DNA of 44,688 nucleotides, taken from assembly GCA_002491565.1 (NCBI GenBank), contig DKWE01000066.1, positions 1,525 through 46,212 of the forward strand, in the 5' to 3' direction. The notes beneath the pieces were generated by a model. The model ran no database searches and was not told where the DNA came from. It saw nothing but the letters and a program-made list of their open reading frames with translations. The translations under genes were made by a program, and so were the position numbers. Positions 16,680-25,208 of this stretch are shown one piece after another. The DNA is from Lachnospiraceae bacterium UBA7160 (GTDB lineage Bacteria; Bacillota; Clostridia; Lachnospirales; Lachnospiraceae). How positions within the stretch are numbered: the first letter of the stretch is position 1; each line of letters starts with the position of its first letter.

Positions 16680-16824
16680 GACTTTTTCCGACATGTTTCG
16701 CAGCCTTATTGGATTCGTAATATTTATCATGGTCGAAATTACCTGTATGCCGTTCTGTATGACATCGGCATACAGCACTGCCATATATGCGTGCGGGCAC
16801 ACCTGCTTAGCTATTGGTTCCTTT

Positions 16825-19146
16825 TCACATCATGGTATCATCCCGCAGTACCTCTGCCAGATTGATTTTCCGCACATTCCGCCAGCCAAGATAATAGGCA
16901 AGCGCCACCGTCCCCACGATCGCCAGCAGAAAAGCCGCGATCGGCAGAAACGGCGCTTCTGCAAGAAAGCTCCCCGCCTCCATGTAGCTCGCCTTCAGCA
17001 TATACCACACGGCAAGGACTGCAACCGGCAGCGTGATGAAAACCGGGCGCCCCGCAAGCACCAGCGCTTCGATGCAGAACATCTTCCTGATTTCCGCCGG
17101 AGTCATTCCAACGGACATATACCGCGCTACCTCCCGTTTTCTCTGCCGGACAAAGCCCAACGTATTAGAAAATACATTCCCGGCTCCGATAACTGCCAGC
17201 AGCACGCAGAAGCCGCCCAATATCGCCAGCATTCCCTGAATCTGCTTCTCGTTTGTCTCATACTCCTGAATCCGGTTTTCACTTTCTACTGTATAGTTCG
17301 GACTGACGATCTGAACTGCCTCCTCCTGCAAAGCTGTCAGCTCCGCAAGCGCCGCTCCTTCTGCTCCAAGAATGCGGATATACAACTCCTCCCCGCAGCC
17401 TCCGACCTGTCCCTTGATCTCTCTCCAAAGAGACGATGGAAGAAAATGTACCATCTCGTAGTAATCCAGTGTCGCGTATTCTTCTCGCAAAACCGGGACT
17501 TCTTCTGTATAAGCCAGGACCGGAATTTCTGCTGTCAGCTCCTCCTTTCCGGACTGTCTAAGAACACTCGTCTCCGCTTCTCCCTTTACATAAGGCATAA
17601 GTGTTGGATGCCGGAAATCCGGATTCGTCACATCCCGGATCTGGTTCCGGATCACTGCCCCGTCAAGCTGCGGTGAGATCCCAATCTGCTCACAATATGC
17701 CAGGAAGCTTGCATCATCCAGTATGACAACCGGCGCGTTTACGAGCCATCCTCCCTCTGTCGGTGTCACATTGCTGCCGGATGCATGGGAAAACCCGCCG
17801 AAGGATCTCATTTCCTTACTCAGTTCCTCCTCTGTAACGATCCGCTTCGCCATGGCCTTTTGATAAACGACAACACTGTCTGCCCCGGGAAGTTTCTGGA
17901 ATTTCCCGGTCTCTCCAAACGCATCCACCTCTGCATCCCTCACAGTAATCATGATATCCCATACATTCTGATACCGTTCAAAATAAGTTTCTCTTGTGCT
18001 GATTCCCGAAAGCGTGAAGAAACACTGCATGAGCGTAAATGCAAGAAAGGAACTGACCAGAGACAGCGTTGCCGTCCGCAGAGCCTTCCGCTGCGCCTTC
18101 AGGGCATTGCCTGCCAGCTCTCCCTCTATTCCAAACAGAAGTGCAAGCGCTGGTGAACGCTTTTTGCGCTTCAGCTGCAATTCTCCGGTATTTTTAATCG
18201 CCTCCAGCGGGGTCAGCCGGCTCAGCTTTCTAGCTGGCAGCCATGCGGAAATCCATATCGTGATCACAGTCAGCAGTAAGGTCAGTCCGAACACCAGCGG
18301 ATGATAGCCGAAGACTGCCTCATGCCTGCCCGGCACATCGGTTCCCAGCAGGACATTGGTCAGGTTTATCAGTCCCCAGCTAATAAGAACACCAAACAGG
18401 TTTCCAGCGAAAACCGGCACCGCACACAGAGCCGCAGCCTCCTGCAGTAAACAGGTCCGTATCTGCTTCGGCGTTGCTCCGATACTGGAAAAAATGCCAA
18501 ATTGGTGGAGCCTGGCATTCATCGATACGGCAAACGAATTGTGGATGATAATAATCAACGAGAGAACCGCTATTCCCGTTATCACGAGAAAGAGCGGAAA
18601 GATCAGTCTCGGCGCTGGATCCTGCGAGCTCCGGATCAGATACATGGCGAGAAGCCCGTAATGATAAGAAACCTGCTCCGGCGGAATCCCGATCGCTTCC
18701 GCAATCTGCAGCGTATCGGCAAATACCTTCCGCATATCTTTAAAATAAAGCTCCACGGTTGTTTCCGCTTCACCCTCATCCCTCACAGCCGCCTCTTCCG
18801 CACTCGCATACTCCTTTATCGCCGCGACCTCCTCTATATCTCCATCCCCCTTTATTCCCACAGCCGCGTCTTTTCCATTCGCGTGATTCTTTATCGTCAC
18901 GATCGCGTCCTTTACATTTGCGTGATTCTTGATCGCCGCGATTGCTTCCTCATTCAGTTCCCCGGTAATCCGGCTCTGCCAGCCTCCCTCCCCCAGCTCG
19001 ATCCGCTCAATCTCATACTTCCATAAATTATAAAACGCTCCGCATAATAGAGATAAAAGCAGGGCAGAAATAAATGCTGCGATTATGACAGACAGACCGG
19101 AGGTCCGGTTATGTTTCATATAGCCTGATGAATACTCTTTCCACAT
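16825..19146 (-). CDS. ABC transporter permease, FtsX/MacB type
   Basis: 773-residue permease: an N-terminal membrane helix (about residues 18-40), an extracellular segment, a cluster of helices with the FtsX signature (FGIFSSIGATPKQIRTCLLQE), a second large extracellular region, and a C-terminal helix cluster with a second FtsX segment (VARYMSVGMTPAEIRKMFCIEA). The start is the ATG at 19146, 8 nt after GGAGG; the GTG at 19155 lies inside that site. The gap to the ATPase stop is 5 bp. The first extracellular segment contains four repeats (18784-18933). Likely exports or detaches a peptide, lipid or antibiotic in response to the linked two-component system; substrate unknown. Confidence 0.9.
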   Translation of the reverse strand: MWKEYSSGYMKHNRTSGLSVIIAAFISALLLSLLCGAFYNLWKYEIERIELGEGGWQSRITGELNEEAIAAIKNHANVKDAIVTIKNHANGKDAAVGIKGDGDIEEVAAIKEYASAEEAAVRDEGEAETTVELYFKDMRKVFADTLQIAEAIGIPPEQVSYHYGLLAMYLIRSSQDPAPRLIFPLFLVITGIAVLSLIIIIHNSFAVSMNARLHQFGIFSSIGATPKQIRTCLLQEAAALCAVPVFAGNLFGVLISWGLINLTNVLLGTDVPGRHEAVFGYHPLVFGLTLLLTVITIWISAWLPARKLSRLTPLEAIKNTGELQLKRKKRSPALALLFGIEGELAGNALKAQRKALRTATLSLVSSFLAFTLMQCFFTLSGISTRETYFERYQNVWDIMITVRDAEVDAFGETGKFQKLPGADSVVVYQKAMAKRIVTEEELSKEMRSFGGFSHASGSNVTPTEGGWLVNAPVVILDDASFLAYCEQIGISPQLDGAVIRNQIRDVTNPDFRHPTLMPYVKGEAETSVLRQSGKEELTAEIPVLAYTEEVPVLREEYATLDYYEMVHFLPSSLWREIKGQVGGCGEELYIRILGAEGAALAELTALQEEAVQIVSPNYTVESENRIQEYETNEKQIQGMLAILGGFCVLLAVIGAGNVFSNTLGFVRQRKREVARYMSVGMTPAEIRKMFCIEALVLAGRPVFITLPVAVLAVWYMLKASYMEAGSFLAEAPFLPIAAFLLAIVGTVALAYYLGWRNVRKINLAEVLRDDTMM
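18784..18933 (-). repeat. Four 36-39-bp in-frame repeats in the ABC permease gene
   Basis: Units encode IKNHANVKDAIVT, IKNHANGKDAAVG, IKGDGDIEEVAA and IKEYASAEEAAV (about residues 72-121 of the permease). The first two units share 9 of 13 residues. They lie in the extracellular part just after the first membrane helix and preserve the frame. Confidence 0.75.
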
Positions 19147-19151
19147 AGCCG

Positions 19152-19832
19152 TCACCTCCGCTGCTCATCCTGAATGATGCGTCCGTCCTCAATGGTAATG
19201 ATACAGTCTGCCTCCAGGGCAACCTTCTCATCATGAGTAATCAGAACAATTGTCTGCTCCAGATTGCGGTTGGAGAGCTTCAGCATATCCATGATTTCCT
19301 TCGAATTTTTCAGATCCAGATTTCCGGTCGGCTCGTCAGCGAGCAGCAGCGCCGGGCGATAGATCAGAGAGCGTGCAATCGCCACCCGCTGCTGCTGCCC
19401 GCCCGACAGTTGGCTTGGCAGCGCTTCCAGCTTGTCGGCAATGCCAAGCGTATTGACAATCTTTTCAAAATGCTCCTGATTCGGTTTCCTCTTATCAAGG
19501 GTCAGCGGCATCAGGATATTTTTCTTTGCAGTCAGCGTTGGAATCAGATTGTAAAACTGATAGATCAGCCCGACCTTTCTCCTGCGGAAGATCGCAGCTT
19601 GCGTTTGATTCAGTCTGGAAAGATCGGTTCCATCGATCATAACAGTTCCGCTTGTGGGCTTATCCACGCTGCCCAGAATATGCAGCAGCGTAGACTTGCC
19701 GGAGCCGGAAGCCCCGACAATTGCCACAAATTCTCCCTTTCCAACCGTCAGGTCAATCCCATCCAGGGCTACGACCTGATTCTCACCAGAGCCATACACC
19801 TTTCTCACTTTTTCACACGTCAAAATATTCAT
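19152..19832 (-). CDS. ABC transporter ATP-binding protein, MacB/LolD type
   Basis: 226-residue ATPase with Walker A GASGSGKST (residues 40-48), Q-loop YQFYNLIPTL, signature LSGGQQQR, Walker B ALLLADEPTGNLD and the H-loop LITHDE. AAAGGAG lies 8 nt before the ATG. It powers the permease encoded 5 bp downstream. A motif shared with the response regulator promoter lies upstream (19896-19912), which suggests control by that regulator. Confidence 0.95.
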   Translation of the reverse strand: MNILTCEKVRKVYGSGENQVVALDGIDLTVGKGEFVAIVGASGSGKSTLLHILGSVDKPTSGTVMIDGTDLSRLNQTQAAIFRRRKVGLIYQFYNLIPTLTAKKNILMPLTLDKRKPNQEHFEKIVNTLGIADKLEALPSQLSGGQQQRVAIARSLIYRPALLLADEPTGNLDLKNSKEIMDMLKLSNRNLEQTIVLITHDEKVALEADCIITIEDGRIIQDEQRR

Positions 19833-19879
19833 CTGGTTGCTCCTTTCTTTTGTCTATGCCAAAGCTGTTCGGCACGTAT

Positions 19880-19912
19880 AGTATAGCAAACGAAAGTTAC
19901 AACTCAGTGACT
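19880..19912 (-). promoter_or_regulatory. Promoter and probable regulator site for the ABC operon
   Basis: The minus strand reads AGTCACTGAGTTGTAAC (19912-19896), then 10 bp, then -10 TATACT (19885-19880). The half sites GTCAC and GTAAC form an inverted repeat with a 6-bp gap. No good -35 box exists, as expected for an activated promoter. The same motif at the same distance precedes the response regulator gene. The site overlaps the last codons and stop of the histidine kinase gene. Confidence 0.7.
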
Positions 19913-21169
19913 GTAAAACCGAATCTCAAAGCAGGCGCCGCCGCCCTGCCTGTTTTGTGCCCGTATGGTCCCATTCTGACGCTCGATGATCTCTTTTGCC
20001 AAAGACAATCCTATTCCGATACCGCCCTCACAGGCATGTTTCCCCCTGTAAAACCGCTCAAACAGGTGCGGAAGATCCTCTTTGCAAAACCCTTCCCCTT
20101 CGTCCCAGATCAGGATTTCTGTATAGAGAGGATTCTGCTCATAGGAGCAATGAATCGTCCCACCCCGGTTGTGTTCCATGCAGTTTTTCATCAAATTCAT
20201 TACTGCCTCCATCGTCCAGTCCAGATCAGCAGTAACTGCCATCCCTCCCAATTCCGGAATATCCAGCGACGTACCGGACATTGCAAACAGTTCCTGCAGA
20301 TTATCCGCCGCTAGTATCAGCACTGTGAAGACATCGATTTCTTCCTTTCGCAGCTGCAAAGACCCCGCATCCAGTTTTGCCAGCACAAGCAGCGCCTCTT
20401 CCAGACGGGTAAGCCGGATCAACTGCCCTTGTATCTGTTCAAACCTCTCCTGCTTGTCTTCACTCTGCACTGTCTGAGCTTTCTCCTGCATTACCGAAAC
20501 TTCACCCTGTGTTGTCTGACCTTCCTTCTGCATCAATTGAGTCATGCTCTGCGTTGTCTGATCTTCCCTTTGCATTGTCTGCGCTTTACTTTGTATTATC
20601 TGCGCTTCACTCTGCATTGCCTGAACGGATAAGGAAATTGCCGTGATCGGCGTCTTGATCTGATGTGCGATATTGGCAAGATTCTCTGCAAAATCATCTT
20701 TTGCCTGTACTGCCGCCTCTTTGATCTGATAAAGGAATGTCACGGTCTTATAGATTTCATCCTCCAACCTCGAAAAATCATCCTCTCCGGTTGCGGAGAG
20801 AATCGGGGCTTTTCCCACATAAGCCTGCTCTAAATATTCCACCAAAGCCTGAATGCGTTTTGCTTCGATGTGATTGCGCCGGAAAAACGTAAACAGGAAT
20901 AAAAGGATTCCTGCAAAAAGTCCTGCCCCGGCAGACCAGATCACTGGTACGCAGTCTGTATCGTTTGTTTCCCATTCTTTCCATACCGCAAATAAGGTGC
21001 CCTTCGCTTCCGGAGCCTGCTCCAAAACCGCTCTGTGAAGGATAGAAAACAACTCAGCGGTAATTCTATTGTAATAACAGGAAATAAGCATTGCTGTGAG
21101 TGCCGAGGCGAGAAAGCTAACTGCCAGCACCCATCCGAAGGTAACAGCCCTCTGTTTTCGTCCGCTCAT
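19904..21169 (-). CDS. Sensor histidine kinase with an expanded dimerisation region
   Basis: 421 residues; two membrane helices (about 8-30 and 79-101) enclose a short extracellular loop. The H-box is NIAHQIKTPITAI with His169; the catalytic domain ends with GGIGIGLSLAKEIIERQNG. Between the H-box helix and the catalytic domain lie eight 7-residue repeats (residues 183-238). The start at 21169 overlaps the stop of the regulator gene by 4 bp (ATGA), with GGAGG 8 nt before it. The operon order is regulator-kinase, followed by the ABC ATPase and permease on the same strand, so the kinase probably senses a compound handled by that transporter. Confidence 0.92.
   Translation of the reverse strand: MSGRKQRAVTFGWVLAVSFLASALTAMLISCYYNRITAELFSILHRAVLEQAPEAKGTLFAVWKEWETNDTDCVPVIWSAGAGLFAGILLFLFTFFRRNHIEAKRIQALVEYLEQAYVGKAPILSATGEDDFSRLEDEIYKTVTFLYQIKEAAVQAKDDFAENLANIAHQIKTPITAISLSVQAMQSEAQIIQSKAQTMQREDQTTQSMTQLMQKEGQTTQGEVSVMQEKAQTVQSEDKQERFEQIQGQLIRLTRLEEALLVLAKLDAGSLQLRKEEIDVFTVLILAADNLQELFAMSGTSLDIPELGGMAVTADLDWTMEAVMNLMKNCMEHNRGGTIHCSYEQNPLYTEILIWDEGEGFCKEDLPHLFERFYRGKHACEGGIGIGLSLAKEIIERQNGTIRAQNRQGGGACFEIRFYSH
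20456..20623 (-). repeat. Eight 21-bp in-frame tandem repeats in the histidine kinase gene
   Basis: Eight consecutive 21-bp units, consensus CAGACAATGCAGAGTGAAGC plus one base, encode QAMQSEA, QIIQSKA, QTMQRED, QTTQSMT, QLMQKEG, QTTQGEV, SVMQEKA and QTVQSED. The period of seven matches a coiled-coil heptad. They begin 14 residues after the phosphorylated histidine. Confidence 0.9.
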
Positions 21170-21837
21170 ATCGTATCCTCCAGGCGATAGCCCACGCTTC
21201 TGACGGTCTTCAGACAAGAGGGCTGGTGCAGTTTATCCCGCAGCCGTTTCATTGTAACCGTCAGGGTATTATTATTCACATAGCTGCCCTTTACATCCCA
21301 TACCTGTTCCAGTATTTTTTCTCTTGTAACAGTCCTTCCTTTATTCTGCATCAAAAACAGAAGCAGCTGATACTCTGCCTCGCTTAACCCAGTTTCTTCT
21401 GAATGACAAAAAACAGTCCTGCGGTTTACGTCAATCATAATCCCATCACACGAAAGATACTGTTCTGCCAGATTGCCGGACCTCCGCAGCAATGCCTGAA
21501 TCCGCGAATACAATACCTCCAGTTCAAACGGCTTCACTACATAATCATCCGCGCCGCTCTGAAAGCCTGACACAATATCAGAAGCGTCTCCCCTGACTGT
21601 CAGAAAAATAATCGGAAGTTCCCTCCAGTTGCTGCGAAGCCAGCGGCATAAGCGATCCCCGCGTCCGTCCGGCATATTCCAATCCAGCAGTACAAGCGTC
21701 GGCACACGGACCTTCAGCGCCTGCCTGAGCCCAAACAGCGTATCATACACCGTCACCTTAAAGCTTCTCTGCTCCAGATATTCTTTTACAACACCTGCAA
21801 TCGCAGCGTCATCCTCTGCGTAATATAATTCCACCAT
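21166..21837 (-). CDS. Response regulator, OmpR family
   Basis: Receiver domain with acidic EDD at residues 8-10, phosphoacceptor Asp52 (LVLLDWNMPDGRGD) and the conserved Lys in YVVKPFELE, then a winged-helix domain (TLTVTMKRLRDKL, SVGYRLEDTI). The start is set at the ATG at 21837, 8 nt after GGTGG; an ATG at 21843 is also possible, giving 223 or 225 residues. It overlaps the kinase gene by 4 bp. Its promoter carries the same motif as the ABC operon, implying autoregulation plus control of the transporter. Confidence 0.92.
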   Translation of the reverse strand: MVELYYAEDDAAIAGVVKEYLEQRSFKVTVYDTLFGLRQALKVRVPTLVLLDWNMPDGRGDRLCRWLRSNWRELPIIFLTVRGDASDIVSGFQSGADDYVVKPFELEVLYSRIQALLRRSGNLAEQYLSCDGIMIDVNRRTVFCHSEETGLSEAEYQLLLFLMQNKGRTVTREKILEQVWDVKGSYVNNNTLTVTMKRLRDKLHQPSCLKTVRSVGYRLEDTI

Positions 21838-21863
21838 CTTCATTTCCACCCTGGTTTTTTTCT

Positions 21864-21896
21864 ATTGTACCAGGAAAATGTTACAATATAGTGACT
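21864..21896 (-). promoter_or_regulatory. Promoter and probable autoregulatory site of the response regulator
   Basis: The minus strand reads AGTCACTATATTGTAAC (21896-21880), then 10 bp, then -10 TACAAT (21869-21864). It matches the ABC operon site at 14 of 17 positions with identical spacing to the -10 box. Confidence 0.7.
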
Positions 21897-21906
21897 TTTT
21901 CCTTCC

Positions 21907-22575
21907 TTACAATCCAATTCTCCTCAAAATCCCATCGACATCCACTCCCGGATGTGTCAGGTACATTCTCGCGATCTGCTCTGACAATTCCTCTGAAATC
22001 CTGTGCTTTTTTGCGATTTGCTTTACGGACCTCCCCGCATCGATTTCCTTCATGATCGCTGGAATCATCCTGGCGATATCTGCCGGAATCCTGGTTTCTT
22101 CCCTGGAAGATAGCTGTCCCGTATGAGGAATGACCTGCTTCTCAACCTTAAGTTCCCCATTTTCTTCGATAAACAGAAGGGCAAATGTAATCTCCTGATG
22201 AAAACGCCTCGGACCGCAGCTTCCGGGATTCAGATACAGCGTATCGCCAACCATCTTTTCTTCGTACTTATGAGAATGTCCATAGACAACCAGGTCGGTC
22301 TCTGACAGATTCTTCGGAATCTCTTTTTTATTATGCACCATATAAACCCGCAGGCCGCAAACTTCCAACGTAAGCGACTCCGGGATCTGATCCGCCCATT
22401 CCTTATCATTATTGCCACGGACCACATGAACCGGCGCAATTTTGCTGAGTTCCTCTATCATTTCCTGTCGATTAATATCGCCGCCGTGAAGAATCATCTC
22501 GCAGCCTCGCAGTGCTTCCACCACCTCAGCACGGAGCATTCCATGGGTGTCTGATATGATTCCAATTTTATGCAT
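21907..22575 (-). CDS. Metallophosphoesterase (YfcE/MJ0936-type phosphodiesterase) with C-terminal extension
   Basis: 222 residues. Calcineurin-like metal-binding motifs are IGIISDTHG (D9, H11), LHGGD, RGNND and GHSH, with NPGSCGPRR following, all as in YfcE/MJ0936 phosphodiesterases. The C-terminal 65 residues (SVKQIAKKHRISEELSEQIARMYLTHPG) resemble a helix-turn-helix or small helical extension not found in the minimal enzyme. Physiological substrate unknown; family members cleave cyclic nucleotides or phosphodiesters in vitro. A weak GGGATGGG precedes the ATG. Confidence 0.88.
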   Translation of the reverse strand: MHKIGIISDTHGMLRAEVVEALRGCEMILHGGDINRQEMIEELSKIAPVHVVRGNNDKEWADQIPESLTLEVCGLRVYMVHNKKEIPKNLSETDLVVYGHSHKYEEKMVGDTLYLNPGSCGPRRFHQEITFALLFIEENGELKVEKQVIPHTGQLSSREETRIPADIARMIPAIMKEIDAGRSVKQIAKKHRISEELSEQIARMYLTHPGVDVDGILRRIGL

Positions 22576-22669
22576 GTTATCCCATCCCTACTATTTATTA
22601 TTGTTATGCAAATACCATCAGGCAGATGCCTTTCCGCTTCTGTCTGTTTTCTTTGTATTGCTGCATAAT

Positions 22670-22698
22670 AGTATACCACCTTGCATAAGTTCTGTATA
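22670..22698 (-). promoter_or_regulatory. Promoter of the phosphoesterase gene
   Basis: -35 TATACA (22698-22693, 4 of 6 matches) and -10 TATACT (22675-22670), 17-bp spacer, on the minus strand. Back to back with the plus-strand promoter at 22724. Confidence 0.5.
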
Positions 22699-22723
22699 GA
22701 AATGTCTGCTCTGAAATTCGCCG

Positions 22724-22753
22724 TTGACAGAAAACCTGTCCGTCTGTTAAAAT
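22724..22753 (+). promoter_or_regulatory. Promoter of the DUF1538/P-II operon
   Basis: -35 TTGACA (22724-22729) and -10 TAAAAT (22748-22753) with an 18-bp spacer. The leader to the TTG start is about 160 nt and includes a short palindrome (GCTGAAAATTCAGC). The rest of 22576-22917 shows no gene. Confidence 0.7.
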
Positions 22754-22917
22754 CAACTGATAAAAGGGGGATAACCACCTCGAAAAGGCTGAAAATTCAG
22801 CGCTAATCAAACGTCACTCCGGATATTCAGCGTCCCCGCAGGAGAATGGCAACAAAATCCTTACCTCTTTGTCGGCAACTATCATCGCAAGCAACCTATA
22901 GGATCGGAGGAAAATCG

Positions 22918-24444
22918 TTGGAACGACACAATATCATAGCAGAAAAACTAAAAGAAGCCGTCGCATCGGTCGTGCCGATTGCAGTCATTGTTTTTGTACT
23001 GTGCCTCTTTTTCGTTCCTGTAGAAAGCGGCCTCGTCCTCTCTTTCGTCATTGGTACAGCGCTCATTGTCGTCGGGATGGCCCTTTTTACCATCGGTGCA
23101 GATTCTGCCATGACGCAGATCGGCAACCACATCGGTGCAAAGCTGACCGCTTCCCGAAAGCTGTGGCTGATTCTGTCGATGAGCTTCTTTTTGGGCGTCA
23201 TGATCACCATGGCAGAGCCGGACCTTCAGGTGCTGGCAACGTATGTGCCGGATATTGATACCAGTGTGCTGATCGCCACGGTATCTGCAGGGGTCGGGCT
23301 GTTCCTCATGATCAGTATGCTGCGGATTCTCTTTGGTGTGCCGCTTCGCTGGCTGCTTCTTGCATTTTATGGGATCGTGTTTTTGCTGGCGTCTCTCTCC
23401 GAGCCGGATTTTCTGTCCGTAGCGTTCGATTCCGGCGGTGTCACCACAGGTCCCATGACCGTACCCTTTATCATGGCCCTCGGCGTAGGTGTGGCATCCA
23501 TCCGCAGTGATGAACGGGCAAAATTCGACAGCTTTGGTCTCATCGCTCTCTGCTCGATCGGGCCAATTCTGGCCGTCCTGCTCCTTGGTTTTCTCTACAA
23601 AAGCGATGCTGCCGGAACCGCAAGCCTCCTGGTGGGGGAATATGTAACTTCCGTCGATGTCGGCGCGGAATATATCCACTCGTTCCCCCATTACATGTCC
23701 GAAGTTGCCATCGCGCTCCTTCCGATTTTTGCATTCTTCCTGCTGTTCCAGCTCATCTCGCTGAAGCTGAAGAAACGCCCTTTTCTCCGGATCCTAATCG
23801 GTATTGCGTTTACATACGGTGGGCTTGTGCTGTTTCTCACCGGCGCAAATGTGGGCTTTTCCTCTCTCGGGTATTCTCTAGGCGGCGCAATGGTGGATCA
23901 CAGACTCACATGGCTCCTCATCCCTCTGTCCATGGCAATGGGCTGGTTCATCATAGGCGCGGAGCCAGCTGTCCATGTTCTGACCAAACAGGTGGCTGAA
24001 TTATCTGCCGGAGCCATTTCCGAGACTATGATGGCGCGGACGCTGTCCATCGCCGTCGCAGCTGCCAACGGTCTTGCAATGCTGCGGGTGCTGACGGGTA
24101 TCCCCATTCTGTGGTTTGTCGCCGCAGGGTATGCTGTCGCGATTCTTCTGGCATTTTTTGTACCGCCTACCTTTACCGCGATTGCCTTTGACGCAGGCGG
24201 CGTGGCCTCCGGACCGATGACCGCGGCATTCATGCTGCCCTTTGCCATGGGTGTAACAGGAGCTGTGGGCGGAAATGTGATGACAGACGCTTTTGGCCTC
24301 GTCGCACTGGTTGCCATGATGCCTCTCATCACGGTTCAGGCAATGGGCGCACTGGCGCAGCTGCGCAGCCGCCGCTCTACTGTTCTGGATACGCTGAGCA
24401 ATCTGGCAGACGACGAGACAATCGAGCTATGGGAGGTGTCATAA
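22918..24444 (+). CDS. DUF1538 integral membrane protein
   Basis: 508-residue multi-pass membrane protein made of two homologous halves. The halves are seen in the parallel motifs FDSGGVTTGPMTVPFIMALG and FDAGGVASGPMTAAFMLPFA, each followed by FGLIAL/FGLVAL. This fits the DUF1538 family. The start is the TTG at 22918, 7 nt after GGAGG; an upstream ATG at 22846 lacks a site. The next gene starts right after the stop. The inverted-repeat-like architecture and the linked P-II protein suggest a transporter, but no substrate is known. Confidence 0.85.
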   Translation: MERHNIIAEKLKEAVASVVPIAVIVFVLCLFFVPVESGLVLSFVIGTALIVVGMALFTIGADSAMTQIGNHIGAKLTASRKLWLILSMSFFLGVMITMAEPDLQVLATYVPDIDTSVLIATVSAGVGLFLMISMLRILFGVPLRWLLLAFYGIVFLLASLSEPDFLSVAFDSGGVTTGPMTVPFIMALGVGVASIRSDERAKFDSFGLIALCSIGPILAVLLLGFLYKSDAAGTASLLVGEYVTSVDVGAEYIHSFPHYMSEVAIALLPIFAFFLLFQLISLKLKKRPFLRILIGIAFTYGGLVLFLTGANVGFSSLGYSLGGAMVDHRLTWLLIPLSMAMGWFIIGAEPAVHVLTKQVAELSAGAISETMMARTLSIAVAAANGLAMLRVLTGIPILWFVAAGYAVAILLAFFVPPTFTAIAFDAGGVASGPMTAAFMLPFAMGVTGAVGGNVMTDAFGLVALVAMMPLITVQAMGALAQLRSRRSTVLDTLSNLADDETIELWEVS

Positions 24445-25122
24445 ATGGAGTTATATTACATGCTTGCCGTCTTGGACAGGGAACGTGAGAAACAGCTTCA
24501 GGAGCTTTGCCAGGAGCTGAAGCTCAGTGTAGTTTTGACGACGCTTGGGCAGGGTACTGCTACGGAGTCCCATTTGCGGCTCCACGACCTGGAGCCTACC
24601 GAGAAAGCCATCCTCGGTGCTCTGACCACTTTACCCTCTCTGAAGCAGCTCCTCCGGGCAGCGAAACGGAACATGTTTCTGGATATCCCCGGAAACGGAA
24701 TCATGCTGGCAATTCCTGTGAAAAGCGTGAGCGGCAAGAAAACGTTGGAGTATTTTATCAAAAACCAGAATATAGAAGGGACGATGCCGGCTATGGAATT
24801 CAAAAATGAACTCATTATCGTGATTTTAAACGAGGGATACTCGGATATGGTGATGGATGCAGCCAGAGGGGCCGGTGCAACCGGAGGTACGATCCTTCAC
24901 GCCAAGGGAACCGGCGGACAGAAAGCCGCAAAGTTTTTTGGCATGTCGGTAGCGGAAGAAAAAGATATCATCTATATCCTGGCTTCTTCCAAGAAAAAGT
25001 CCCAGATCATGAAATCCATAAACAACACCTGCGGCACTGGCACAAAGACAGGAGCGATCTGCTTCTCCCTTCCGGTATCTGAGACAGTCGGTATGAGGTC
25101 TCTGGAGGAAGACGAAGACTAA
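24445..25122 (+). CDS. P-II-family protein with two ferredoxin-like halves
   Basis: 225 residues, about twice a standard P-II protein. The C-terminal half (ELIIVILNEGYSDMVMDAAR, GAGATGGTILHAKGTG, then IYILASSKKKSQIMKSINNTCG) follows the P-II pattern of strand, helix and glycine-rich nucleotide-binding turn. The N-terminal half (YYMLAVLDREREKQLQELCQ...) looks like a diverged second copy. P-II proteins usually bind ATP/ADP and control a transporter or enzyme. The immediate junction with DUF1538 (the ATG follows the TAA directly) points to that membrane protein as the target. Confidence 0.75.
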   Translation: MELYYMLAVLDREREKQLQELCQELKLSVVLTTLGQGTATESHLRLHDLEPTEKAILGALTTLPSLKQLLRAAKRNMFLDIPGNGIMLAIPVKSVSGKKTLEYFIKNQNIEGTMPAMEFKNELIIVILNEGYSDMVMDAARGAGATGGTILHAKGTGGQKAAKFFGMSVAEEKDIIYILASSKKKSQIMKSINNTCGTGTKTGAICFSLPVSETVGMRSLEEDED

Positions 25123-25208
25123 GAAACAATGCAGGTATCTGTTAAAGCCCTCAGGGAGATTCTGAATGCTTTTGAACACTTCAGCTTCCCAGCGACACTT
25201 TATATGAC

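Noticed and set aside
10391..16773. Hairpins with TATGCCG/CGGCATA arms at 10391-10439 and 16745-16773
   Set aside because: The arms match, but loops differ in length (35 and 13 nt), no U tract follows and only two short cases exist, so chance is likely.
20456..20623. CRISPR-like or spacer-repeat array
   Set aside because: Units are directly contiguous with no spacers and lie in frame within the kinase gene; no cas genes are present.
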